From NCBI RefSeq assembly GCF_007176755.1, contig NZ_BJTV01000001.1:855645-919644 (forward strand): a stretch of 64,000 bases of DNA, in the 5' to 3' direction. Positions within the stretch are counted from its first letter, which is position 1. Every line of letters begins with the position of its first letter. Shown one piece after another: positions 49,137 through 56,911 of this stretch. Position numbers and translations under genes: made by a program. This DNA is from Streptomyces sp. 1-11 (GTDB lineage: Bacteria; Actinomycetota; Actinomycetes; Streptomycetales; Streptomycetaceae). A model generated the notes under the pieces. The model saw only the letters and a list, made by a program, of their open reading frames with translations. It ran no database searches and was not told where the DNA came from.

Positions 49137-50845
49137 GCCGGTCGGTCCTTCTCGTCTGTGCTGTCCACGGCCCGGGAGACGGCGGCCACCGTCTCGGGGT
49201 CGAGGTCGAACAGGGTGCGCAGCGCGTCCGCGTACCCGGCGCCGCCGGGCTCGGCCGCGAGCTGCTTGACCCGTACGGTCGGCGCGTGCAGCAGCTTGTC
49301 CACGACCCGGTGCACGGCCTGCCGGATCTCGCCGCGCTGGCGTTCGTCCAGGCCGGGCAGGCGGCCGTCGAGCCGCGCGATCTCACCGGCGACGACGTCG
49401 GCGGCCATGGTGCGCAACGCGACCACGGTCGGCGTGATGTGCGCCGCCCGCTGTGCCGCGCCGAAGGCCGCGACCTCGTCGGAGACGATACGCCGCACCT
49501 GGTCCACGTCGGCGGCCATCGGTGCGTCGGCGGAGGCGTCGGCGAGGGACTCGATGTCCACAAGACGCACCCCGGCCAGCCGGTGCACGGCCGCGTCGAT
49601 GTCGCGCGGCATGGCGAGGTCGAGGAGGAACAGGGCCGGGGCCGGACGCGGGATCACGGCGACCGGTTCGGGCCTGCGCAGCTCGGGGATGCGGCCGACG
49701 CTGGCGGCGGTCGCGGCGAGCGCGGTGATCAGCTCGGCGTCGGCCTCGGGGCTGCGCCGGGCGGTCTCCCGGCGGTCCACGGCGCCGCCCGCGACCCAGG
49801 CCCCGTGCTGCTCCAGGGTGGCCGCGTCCAGGCCGGCCACGGCGGCCTCGCCGTGCACGGAGAAGCCGGTCGAGCCCTGCACGGCGGCCAGGTCGAGCGG
49901 GCAGTTCTCCTCGGTGGCGCCGGCCGTGCCGGTGGCGGGCGAAGGCGCGGTCCCCGCGGAGGCGCGGGCGGCGTCGTCGGCGGTCTCGGCGGCGTCGCCC
50001 CCGGTCCGGCCCTCGACCGCCTGCGCGACCGACTCGGCGGTCAGCACCAGGCCCGTCGCACCGGTGCAGGAGACGACGACGTCGGCACGTGTCAGCTCGT
50101 CCGGCACGGCGGCCATCGGCACCGCGCGCGCGGACACCGCGGTGTCGTCGCCCTCGGTGAGTATCCGGGCGAGGCGCTCGGCGCGCTCGAAGGTGCGGTT
50201 GGCGACGACGACCTCGGCGACCCCGGCACGGGCGAGCGTCGCGGCGGCCAGCGAGGACATCGACCCGGCGCCGATGACCAGCGCCCTGCGCCCCGCGGCC
50301 CATTCCTCGACGGCGCCGCCGACGGCGAGCTGCTCCAGGCCGAAGGTCACGAGCGACTGGCCGGCGCGGTCGATGCCGGTCTCGGAGTGGGCGCGCTTGC
50401 CGACCCGCAGGGCCTGCTGGAACAGGTCGTTCAGCAGCCTGCCCGCGGTGTGCAGCTCCTGGGCGCGGGCCAGGGAGTCCTTGATCTGGCCGAGAATCTG
50501 CCCCTCGCCGACCACCATCGAGTCCAGGCCGCAGGCCACCGAGAACAGATGGTGGACGGCCCGGTCCTCGTAGTGCACGTAGAGGTACGGGGTCAGTTCG
50601 TCGAGGCCGACCCCGCTGTGCTGGGCGAGCAGCGTGGACAGCTCGGCGACACCGGCGTGGAACTTGTCCACGTCGGCGTACAGCTCGATGCGGTTGCAGG
50701 TGGCGAGCACCGCGGCCTCGGTGGCCGGTTCCGCGGCGACCGTGTCCTGGACCAGCTTGACCTGGGCGTCCGCGTTCAGCGCGGCCCGCTCCAGCACGCT
50801 GACCGGCGCGCTGCGGTGGCTCAGCCCGACGACGAGGAGGCTCAT
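49133..50845 (-). CDS. hemA: Glutamyl-tRNA reductase
   Basis: Reduces glutamyl-tRNA to glutamate-1-semialdehyde, the committed C5 step. 570 residues, longer than the ~420 of most bacteria. MSLLVVGLSHRSAPVSVLERAA, VLATCNRIELYADV (catalytic Cys), VVGEGQILGQIKDSLARAQ, RVGKRAHSETGI and ALVIGAGSMSSLAAATLARAG (NADPH site) are clear. A Streptomyces-type insertion of about 100 residues (Ala/Gly/Thr-rich, about residues 270-370) follows the Rossmann domain. Start overlaps the rex stop (ATGA), putting haem synthesis under rex promoter control. Confidence 0.96.
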   Translation of the reverse strand: MSLLVVGLSHRSAPVSVLERAALNADAQVKLVQDTVAAEPATEAAVLATCNRIELYADVDKFHAGVAELSTLLAQHSGVGLDELTPYLYVHYEDRAVHHLFSVACGLDSMVVGEGQILGQIKDSLARAQELHTAGRLLNDLFQQALRVGKRAHSETGIDRAGQSLVTFGLEQLAVGGAVEEWAAGRRALVIGAGSMSSLAAATLARAGVAEVVVANRTFERAERLARILTEGDDTAVSARAVPMAAVPDELTRADVVVSCTGATGLVLTAESVAQAVEGRTGGDAAETADDAARASAGTAPSPATGTAGATEENCPLDLAAVQGSTGFSVHGEAAVAGLDAATLEQHGAWVAGGAVDRRETARRSPEADAELITALAATAASVGRIPELRRPEPVAVIPRPAPALFLLDLAMPRDIDAAVHRLAGVRLVDIESLADASADAPMAADVDQVRRIVSDEVAAFGAAQRAAHITPTVVALRTMAADVVAGEIARLDGRLPGLDERQRGEIRQAVHRVVDKLLHAPTVRVKQLAAEPGGAGYADALRTLFDLDPETVAAVSRAVDSTDEKDRPA

Positions 50846-51606
50846 GCCGGCATCACGGCGGGGACGTCCCCGTCGGGTCCCTGGTCGCTGGAGGTGTCAC
50901 GGGCGGTGGCGGCGGGCCCGGCGCCGTCGCCCGCGGCGGTCTCCTCGCCGGCCTTGCGCTGCTCGTGGAAGGCGAGGATCTGCAGCTCGATGGAGAGGTC
51001 CACCTTGCGCACGTCGACGCCGTCCGGGACGGACAGCACGGTCGGCGCGAAGTTCAGGATCGAGGTGACACCGGCGGCCACGAGCCGGTCGCAGACCTGC
51101 TGGGCGGCGCCGGCGGGGGTCGCGATCACGCCGATCGAGACGCCGTTGTCCTTGATGATCTTCTCGAGTTCGTCGGTGTGCTGCACCGGGATGCCGGCGA
51201 CCGGCTTACCGGCCATCGCGGGGTCGGCGTCTATCAGCGCGGCCACCCGGAAACCACGCGAGGCGAACCCGCCGTAGTTGGCGAGGGCGGCGCCGAGGTT
51301 GCCGATACCGACGATCACGACCGGCCAGTCCTGGGTCAGGCCCAGTTCCCGGGAGATCTGGTAGACGAGATACTCCACGTCGTAGCCGACACCGCGGGTT
51401 CCGTACGAGCCCAGGTACGAGAAGTCCTTGCGCAGCTTCGCGGAGTTGACCCCCGCCGCCGCGGCCAGCTCCTCGGAGGAGACCGTGGGCACCGAGCGCT
51501 CCGACAGTGCGGTCAGCGCGCGGAGGTACAGCGGAAGCCGGGCGACGGTGGCCTCGGGAATCCCTCGGCTGCGGGTCGCCGGTCGGTGAGTTCGGCCAGT
51601 TGCCAC
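50842..51606 (-). CDS. rex: Redox-sensing transcriptional repressor Rex
   Basis: Senses the NADH/NAD+ ratio and represses respiratory genes when NADH is low. 254 residues from GTG 51606. N-terminal winged helix (RGIPEATVARLPLYLRALTALSERSVPTVSSEELAAAAGVNSAKLRKDFSYLGSYGTRGVGYDVEYLV), then Rossmann domain (PVVIVGIGNLGAALANYGGFASRGFRVAALIDADPAMAG, IGVIATPAGAAQQVCDRLVAAGVTSILNFAP) and the domain-swapped C-terminal helix. The sequence is almost that of S. coelicolor Rex as I recall it. A Rex operator lies upstream at 51683-51700, so it autoregulates with hemACD. Confidence 0.97.
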   Translation of the reverse strand: MATGRTHRPATRSRGIPEATVARLPLYLRALTALSERSVPTVSSEELAAAAGVNSAKLRKDFSYLGSYGTRGVGYDVEYLVYQISRELGLTQDWPVVIVGIGNLGAALANYGGFASRGFRVAALIDADPAMAGKPVAGIPVQHTDELEKIIKDNGVSIGVIATPAGAAQQVCDRLVAAGVTSILNFAPTVLSVPDGVDVRKVDLSIELQILAFHEQRKAGEETAAGDGAGPAATARDTSSDQGPDGDVPAVMPA

Positions 51607-51682
51607 GGTGCTCCTGCGGGTAGAGCGGGGCTGCAGGCGGTCATACGTCCCCAGACCGCCCCGTCCCCTGCAGGCTATGCCT

Positions 51683-51700
51683 TTGTGAACGCGTGCACAA
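51683..51700. promoter_or_regulatory. Rex operator (ROP site)
   Basis: TTGTGAACGCGTGCACAA fits the Rex consensus TTGTGAANNNNTTCACAA with a single departure (G for T in the second half). It ends 77 bases upstream of the rex GTG. This is the expected autoregulatory site. Confidence 0.9.
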
Positions 51701-51849
51701 AGATGGTGTCCGATTTGCCCGGCCAACGTGACCGGGGTCACGCATGTCATTCGTGGGGGCAAAACCTCGACACTCCTCGTGAATCCCGCCCCCGAGACCA
51801 AATCTCCAACGATCCTAAGCGACCTCCGTACGCTTGTTGTACCAGTCGG

Positions 51850-52146
51850 TCAGTTTCCGGCTCGGCCGCCGGTCAGCTCCCTGCGCAGCCGAACCTCGTC
51901 TACCCGCCAGAACGTGTGCTGGCTGCCGTCGACGAGGACCACCGGGATCTGCTCCCAGTACTGGTCGTGCAGCCGCGGGTCCTGGGTGATGTCCTTCTGC
52001 TCCCACGGGACGCCGAGTTCCCCGCAGACCTTCTCGACCACGGCCTGCGCGTCGTCGCACAGGTGGCAGCCGGGCTTGCGGATGAGCGTGACCAGTCGTT
52101 CCCGGGGGGCGGCGTTGCGCCGGAAGAGGGGGCTCATACGGGCCAT
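51850..52146 (-). CDS. Glutaredoxin-like protein
   Basis: 98 residues from ATG 52146 with GAGGGG upstream (ATG 52137 is possible). TLIRKPGCHLCDDAQAVVEKVCGELGVPWEQKDIT contains a CxxC redox site (CHLC) in a glutaredoxin/thioredoxin fold, and IPVVLVDG is the cis-Pro loop. The C-terminus after VRLRREL (TGGRAGN) departs from the basic tail I expect; another frame continues with a homologue-like RRPSRKLTDWYNKRTEV tail, so a frameshift near 51870-51890 is possible. It sits upstream of rex on the same strand, 243 bases away. Confidence 0.88.
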   Translation of the reverse strand: MARMSPLFRRNAAPRERLVTLIRKPGCHLCDDAQAVVEKVCGELGVPWEQKDITQDPRLHDQYWEQIPVVLVDGSQHTFWRVDEVRLRRELTGGRAGN

Positions 52147-52240
52147 TCTCGCCCCTCGTCAATGACCCGGTCGCGCAGAGTTCACACCCTTCGAACCCGG
52201 CGGCTCCGGAACCTCCCGACGAACTGGCTATGCTCACGCC

Positions 52241-53161
52241 ATGGCCGCTCTCGGATGGCTCACCCCCCGTAGGCGCTCCGCCACGGCGCGGAGCGTGTTG
52301 GCAGGCGAGGCCTCGGCTGAGGCCGCCCGCAAGTCCTCGCGGGAAGCCCCGCCGGCCGCCGTACCGGAACCGGTGTTCCCGGTCCTCGGCGACGACAGGG
52401 CCGCCGCCTTCTTCGACCTCGACAACACCGTGATGCAGGGCGCCGCGCTCTTCCACTTCGGACGCGGGCTGTACAAGCGGAAGTTCTTCGAGACCCGCGA
52501 CCTCGCCAGGTTCGCCTGGCAGCAGGCCTGGTTCCGGCTGGCCGGCGTCGAGGACCCCGAGCACATGCAGGAGGCCCGCGACTCGGCGCTCTCCATCGTC
52601 AAGGGCCACCGGGTCGCCGAGCTGGAGACCATCGGCGAGGAGATCTACGACGAGTACATGGCCGACCGCATCTGGCCGGGCACCCGGGCGCTGGCCCAGG
52701 CGCACCTGGACGCCGGCCAGAAGGTGTGGCTGGTCACCGCGGCCCCCGTGGAGATCGCCCAGGTCATCGCCCGCCGCCTCGGCCTGACCGGCGCGCTGGG
52801 CACGGTCGCGGAGTCGGTCGGCGGCGTCTACACCGGCAAGCTGGTGGGCGAGCCCCTGCACGGGCCGGCCAAGGCGGAGGCGGTACGCGCGCTGGCCGCG
52901 GCGGAGGGCCTGGACCTGTCCCGCTGCGCCGCCTACAGCGACAGCCACAACGACATCCCGATGCTGTCGCTCGTGGGCCACCCGTACGCGATCAACCCCG
53001 ACGCCAAGCTGCGCAAGCACGCCCGCGAGCAGGACTGGCGCCTGCGGGACTACCGCACCGGCCGCAAGGCCGCGAAGGTCGGCATCCCGGCGGCGGCGGG
53101 CGTCGGCGCGGTCGCCGGCGGCACCGCCGCGGCCATCGCCCTGAGCCGCCGCCGCCGGTAG
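52241..53161 (+). CDS. HAD-IB family phosphatase
   Basis: 306 residues from ATG 52241. After an Ala/Arg-rich lead of ~45 residues comes AAAFFDLDNTVMQGAALFHFGRGLYKRKFF, the DxDNT nucleophile motif. WLVTAAPVEIAQVIARRLGL and the late AYSDSHNDIPMLSLVGHPYAINPD complete motifs II-IV of the SerB/HAD-IB group. It ends with a hydrophobic helix (VGIPAAAGVGAVAGGTAAAIAL) that may associate with membrane. Such proteins dephosphorylate phosphoserine-like or lysophospholipid substrates. Confidence 0.92.
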   Translation: MAALGWLTPRRRSATARSVLAGEASAEAARKSSREAPPAAVPEPVFPVLGDDRAAAFFDLDNTVMQGAALFHFGRGLYKRKFFETRDLARFAWQQAWFRLAGVEDPEHMQEARDSALSIVKGHRVAELETIGEEIYDEYMADRIWPGTRALAQAHLDAGQKVWLVTAAPVEIAQVIARRLGLTGALGTVAESVGGVYTGKLVGEPLHGPAKAEAVRALAAAEGLDLSRCAAYSDSHNDIPMLSLVGHPYAINPDAKLRKHAREQDWRLRDYRTGRKAAKVGIPAAAGVGAVAGGTAAAIALSRRRR

Positions 53162-53512
53162 CGGCCGCGGGCCGCCGGCCGCCGCGCGACCGGCCCGCGG
53201 ACGACGCGGACCGCGGACGACGGCGACACGCCTGGATGGTGCGGCGAACCCCGGATTATGCCGCCCGGTCCCCGTAGACCCCGCACTTCGCCGAAACATG
53301 CCCTTTTCCGATCGCCAACCGATCACGTTGTGACGCCTGAGAGACCGTCAATCGGTAACAGAAGCGACGCAATCGACAGTTTGAGCAACTCGGTGTAGCA
53401 GTGCCTGCACGAAGCGTTATTCTCCTCAGACGCAATCCGGTACCCCTCCGTCGCTACGACGGGTGAACGGTTCCGCACTGCACGTGATGGAAGCTCTGCC
53501 TCTGGGAGTCCC
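53162..53512. other. Upstream region of bldN
   Basis: 351 bases with no gene. It opens with a terminator-like inverted repeat (ccgcgggccg 53165-53174, cggcccgcgg 53191-53200) for the HAD gene. The remainder is long and comparatively AT-rich, as expected for a heavily regulated developmental promoter. A TCAC-gtt-GTGA inverted repeat lies at 53323-53333. Confidence 0.6.
53323..53333. promoter_or_regulatory. Candidate BldD-type site in the bldN promoter
   Basis: TCACGTTGTGA is a 4-bp inverted repeat of the GTGA/TCAC half-sites bound by BldD. bldN is a known BldD target in Streptomyces. The half-site spacing (3 bases) is only one of several patterns BldD accepts, so the match is weak. Confidence 0.4.
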
Positions 53513-54292
53513 GTGTACCCACACGTCGGGGTTGACGCCTCGGGCCTGGCTACGCTGCGCGCGACGGTCGCGGCGGTCAAAGAGACGCTGCGCGGCGTAG
53601 TCCCCACCGCGTACGCCGTCCCCGCCTTCGCCACCGCCGCCCCCCTGGGCCCGTGCTACGCACTGGCCGAGGGCAGCGCCGCGGTCGGCAGACGCGGCCG
53701 CGCGACCGGCGCGGCCACCACCCGCCGCCCGGCCGCGGACAGCGACAGCGCCCGGATGATGGACCTCGTGGAGCGCGCCCAGGCCGGCGAGGCCGAGGCC
53801 TTCGGCCGCCTCTACGACCAGTACAGCGACACGGTGTACCGGTACATCTACTACCGGGTGGGCGGCAAGGCGACCGCCGAGGACCTGACGAGTGAGACCT
53901 TTCTGCGGGCGCTCCGCAGGATCGGCACCTTCACCTGGCAGGGCCGCGACTTCGGCGCCTGGCTGGTGACGATCGCCCGGAACCTGGTGGCGGACCACTT
54001 CAAGTCCAGCCGGTTCCGGCTGGAGGTCACCACCGGCGAGATGCTCGACGCCAACGAGGTCGAGCGCTCTCCGGAGGACTCCGTGCTGGAGTCGCTCTCC
54101 AACGCCGCGCTGCTGGACGCCGTGCGCCGGCTCAACCCCCAGCAGCAGGAGTGCGTGACGCTGCGCTTCCTGCAGGGCCTCTCGGTCGCCGAGACCGCCC
54201 GGGTGATGGGCAAGAACGAGGGCGCCATCAAGACCCTCCAGTACCGCGCCGTGCGGACGCTCGCCCGGCTCCTGCCGGACGACGCCCGCTGA
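53513..54292 (+). CDS. bldN: Sigma factor BldN (ECF sigma, pro-sigma form)
   Basis: 259 residues from GTG 53513. The N-terminal ~85-residue pro-sequence (VGVDASGLATLRATVAAVKETLRGVVPTAYAVPAF) is specific to pro-sigma-BldN. Region 2: LVERAQAGEAEAFGRLYDQYSDTVYRYIYYRVGGKATAEDLTSETFLRAL. Region 4: AVRRLNPQQQECVTLRFLQGLSVAETARVMGKNEGAIKTLQYRAVRTLARLL. It is activated by proteolysis and directs bldM, whiI-type and chaplin/rodlin-related transcription in aerial hyphae. Its anti-sigma gene rsbN lies downstream with its own candidate sigma-BldN promoter. Confidence 0.96.
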   Translation: MYPHVGVDASGLATLRATVAAVKETLRGVVPTAYAVPAFATAAPLGPCYALAEGSAAVGRRGRATGAATTRRPAADSDSARMMDLVERAQAGEAEAFGRLYDQYSDTVYRYIYYRVGGKATAEDLTSETFLRALRRIGTFTWQGRDFGAWLVTIARNLVADHFKSSRFRLEVTTGEMLDANEVERSPEDSVLESLSNAALLDAVRRLNPQQQECVTLRFLQGLSVAETARVMGKNEGAIKTLQYRAVRTLARLLPDDAR

Positions 54293-54368
54293 CGCCGAAC
54301 ACGCTCAGCCATCATCAACTAACGTCGAGTTGACGCCCGTTGACTTTCCGACCCGATCCTCCGCCGTC

Positions 54369-54397
54369 CGTAACCCAAGTGCCGGACCGCTCGTTGT
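54369..54397 (+). promoter_or_regulatory. Candidate sigma-BldN promoter of rsbN
   Basis: CGTAAC (54369-54374) and CGTTGT (54392-54397) are spaced 17 bases apart, which fits the published sigma-BldN consensus CGTAAC-N16/17-CGTTGA/T. A transcript from here would have a leader of about 120 bases before the rsbN GTG at 54527. It agrees with sigma-BldN driving its own anti-sigma factor. Confidence 0.75.
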
Positions 54398-54526
54398 GCG
54401 GGATACAGGCTCCCTGTGGTCACGCCCTGGCCGACCCCTCGCTCGATCGTGTGGAAGAGGTCGTGGGCGTGCAACCCTCAGGACCCCCTGGGGAGTCGAC
54501 CGTCATGACGAGAGGAGGTGCCGCCA

Positions 54527-55747
54527 GTGATCGCGAACGTATCGGCGCACCGGCGGGCGAACGCCTTCGCCCAGGCCCTGGAGGAGCAGTCCGACCGGGA
54601 CACGGCGGCCGAGCAGTCCGCACCGGCGGGATCGCCGCCGACCACCGAGGAACAGTCCGAGCGGGGCGAGCTCCTGGCCCTGGCAGCGGACCTCGGCGCG
54701 CTGCCAAGGCCGGAGCTGGACCCCGAGGTCAAGGTCGTCCAGCGCGCCCAGCTCGTGGCCGCGATGGAGGCCATGCTCCAGGAGGGCGGGGCGGCGGACA
54801 CAGCCGTACCGGAGCAGCGCTCGCGCGGGCGCGGTGCGCACCGGGCGAGCCCGCTGGGCAAGCTCCGGCCGCGTTCGAAACTGACCAAGGGGCTCGCGGC
54901 CGGCGGACTGAGCGTCGGCGTGGCCGCCGGGGCCTTCGGCGGAGTCGCCGCCGCGAGTTCCGACGCGCTGCCCGGTGACTCGCTCTACGGCCTCAAGCGG
55001 GGCATCGAGGACTTCCGGCTCAACTACCTGAGCGACGGCGACGGCCAGCGCGGCCAGACGTACCTCGACCAGGCCTCCACCCGGCTGAACGAGGCCCGCC
55101 GGCTGATGGAGCGCGGCCGCGGCGGCCAGCTCGACCACGAGTCCATCGGCGAGATCCGCCGCACCCTCGCCGGGATGCGGAACGACGTCACCGAGGGACA
55201 CCGCCTGCTGCACGAGGCCTACGAACGGGACCCGGACTCGCTCGGCCCGATCCAGGCGCTGTCCAGCTTCTCCCAGTCGCACCGGGACGCCTGGAGCGCG
55301 CTGAGCGACAGGCTGCCCCTGCAGCTCGGCGACGTGAAACAGGAGGTGTCGTCGGTCTTCGACGCCATAGACGAGGAGGTCGCCCCGCTGCAGTCCCTGC
55401 TGCCGCAACCGCCCGCGTCGACGAGCGACGGCAAGCGGCAGGGCTCCGGCAAGGCGTCCACCGGCGCCACCGGCAGCCAGCACCCGACGGCGCCCAGCAG
55501 CGGCGGCACGCCGTCCGCGGGGGAGCACACCAGCTCCGGCACCCCCACCGGCCCGGCCACCCACGACAGCGGCGGCGGCCTGATCGGGGGCGACACGGGC
55601 GGCCTGCTCGACCCGCCGAAGCTCGGCGGCGACGGTGGTTCCCCGACCACCGGCAAGCCCCCGACGAGCGCGCCGGACGTCACGCTTCCACCGCTCCTCC
55701 CGGGCCTGCTGCCCGGTCTGGGCATCGACAGCCAGAACGCGGACTAG
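54527..55747 (+). CDS. rsbN: Anti-sigma factor RsbN for BldN
   Basis: 406 residues from GTG 54527; GAGGAGG lies eight bases upstream (GTG 54518 falls inside that site). The cytoplasmic N-terminus (IANVSAHRRANAFAQALEEQ, ELLALAADLGALPRPELDPEVKVVQRAQLVAAMEAML) binds the sigma factor. A basic stretch leads to one TM helix (about residues 120-142), then SSDALPGDSLYGLKRGIEDFRL, a DUF5667 extracytoplasmic domain with helical repeats. The last ~130 residues are Gly/Ser/Thr/Pro-rich, likely wall-spanning. It matches the RsbN-type anti-sigma gene that follows bldN in Streptomyces. Confidence 0.94.
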   Translation: MIANVSAHRRANAFAQALEEQSDRDTAAEQSAPAGSPPTTEEQSERGELLALAADLGALPRPELDPEVKVVQRAQLVAAMEAMLQEGGAADTAVPEQRSRGRGAHRASPLGKLRPRSKLTKGLAAGGLSVGVAAGAFGGVAAASSDALPGDSLYGLKRGIEDFRLNYLSDGDGQRGQTYLDQASTRLNEARRLMERGRGGQLDHESIGEIRRTLAGMRNDVTEGHRLLHEAYERDPDSLGPIQALSSFSQSHRDAWSALSDRLPLQLGDVKQEVSSVFDAIDEEVAPLQSLLPQPPASTSDGKRQGSGKASTGATGSQHPTAPSSGGTPSAGEHTSSGTPTGPATHDSGGGLIGGDTGGLLDPPKLGGDGGSPTTGKPPTSAPDVTLPPLLPGLLPGLGIDSQNAD

Positions 55748-55779
55748 CGCGGACCAGCACCGACCAGCGCGGTACGACA

Positions 55780-55822
55780 GCGACGGGGGCGCCCCTATCC
55801 GAGCAGGGGCCGCCCCCGTCGC
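55780..55822. terminator. Bidirectional terminator between rsbN and the acyltransferase gene
   Basis: gcgacgggggc (55780-55790) pairs with gcccccgtcgc (55812-55822), and the inner gcccct/aggggc extends the stem to 17 bp with one bulged base. The two genes converge here. Confidence 0.9.
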
Positions 55823-55841
55823 CGTACCCGGTGGACACCGC

Positions 55842-56897
55842 TCAGAAGAACACCGACCGCCGCTGCACCAGCAGCTTGTACAGCGTGTGCTGGATCTGCT
55901 CGCGGACCTGGTCGGTCAGGTTGAACATCAGCATCGGGTCGTCGGCCGCCTCCGGCGGATAGCCGTCCGTGGGGATCGGCTCGCCGAACTGGATGGTCCA
56001 CTTGGTGGGCAGCGGGATCGCCCCGAGCGGCCCGAGCCACGGGAAGGTCGGCGTCAGCGGGAAGTACGGGAAGCCCAGCAGCCGCGCCAGGGTCTTGGCG
56101 TTGCCGAGCATCGGGTAGATCTCCTCGGCGCCCACGACCGAGCACGGGATGATCGGCACCCCCTGCCGCAGGGCCGTGGAGACGAAACCGCCGCGGCCGA
56201 AACGCTGGAGCTTGTACCGCTCGCTGAACGGCTTGCCGATGCCCTTGAAGCCCTCCGGCATCACGCCGACCAGTTCGCCCTGCGCCAGGAGCCGTTCGGC
56301 GTCCTCCGCGCAGGCGAGGGTGTGGCCCAGCTTGCGGGCGAGTTCGTTGACCAGCGGCAGCACGAAGACCAGGTCGGCTGCCAGCAGCCGCAGGTGCCGG
56401 CCGGCCGGGTGGTTGTCGTGCACGGCGACCTGCATCATCAGGCCGTCCAGCGGCAGCGTCCCGGAGTGGTTGGCGACGATCAGCGCCCCGCCCTCGGCCG
56501 GGATGTTCTCGACGCCCTTCACCTCGACCCGGAAGTACTTCTCGTACACCGGCCGCAGCAGCGACATCAGGACCTGGTCGGTCAGCTCCTCGTCGTAGCC
56601 GAAGTCGTCGACCTCGTAGTCCCCGGTGAGCCGGCGGCGCAGGAACGCGAGGCCGCTCGCGACACGCCGCTCCAGTCCGCCGTCGTCGTCCGGCCGGCCG
56701 GGCGGCCGGCCCTTCCCGGTCACCGGGACGTCGTCCTGGGCGGCCGCCGAGGTGGGCAGGGGCTGGACCTCGCGGACCGGACCGGCCTCCCCGGCCGCCC
56801 CGCGCCGGTTGCCCGTGCCGCGGCGCCGCGCGGACCGCTGGGCGGCGCTCCCGCGGGACCGGTCGTCGTCGAACGGAATGACCTTGGCGTCCGCCAT
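55842..56897 (-). CDS. Lysophospholipid acyltransferase-family protein
   Basis: 351 residues from ATG 56897. A charged N-terminal region of ~85 residues precedes the acyltransferase domain: NIPAEGGALIVANHSGTLPLDGLMMQ (the NHx4D site), AADLVFVLPLVNELARKLGH, LLAQGELVGVMPEGFKGIGKPF (EG motif) and VPIIPCSVVGAEEIYP. It probably acylates a lyso- or glycero-phospholipid. A hydrophobic helix links the N-terminal region to the fold. The downstream epimerase gene starts upstream on the same strand, 14 bases away, so they form an operon. Confidence 0.9.
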   Translation of the reverse strand: MADAKVIPFDDDRSRGSAAQRSARRRGTGNRRGAAGEAGPVREVQPLPTSAAAQDDVPVTGKGRPPGRPDDDGGLERRVASGLAFLRRRLTGDYEVDDFGYDEELTDQVLMSLLRPVYEKYFRVEVKGVENIPAEGGALIVANHSGTLPLDGLMMQVAVHDNHPAGRHLRLLAADLVFVLPLVNELARKLGHTLACAEDAERLLAQGELVGVMPEGFKGIGKPFSERYKLQRFGRGGFVSTALRQGVPIIPCSVVGAEEIYPMLGNAKTLARLLGFPYFPLTPTFPWLGPLGAIPLPTKWTIQFGEPIPTDGYPPEAADDPMLMFNLTDQVREQIQHTLYKLLVQRRSVFF

Positions 56898-56911
56898 CGT
56901 TGCTGCGCTCC

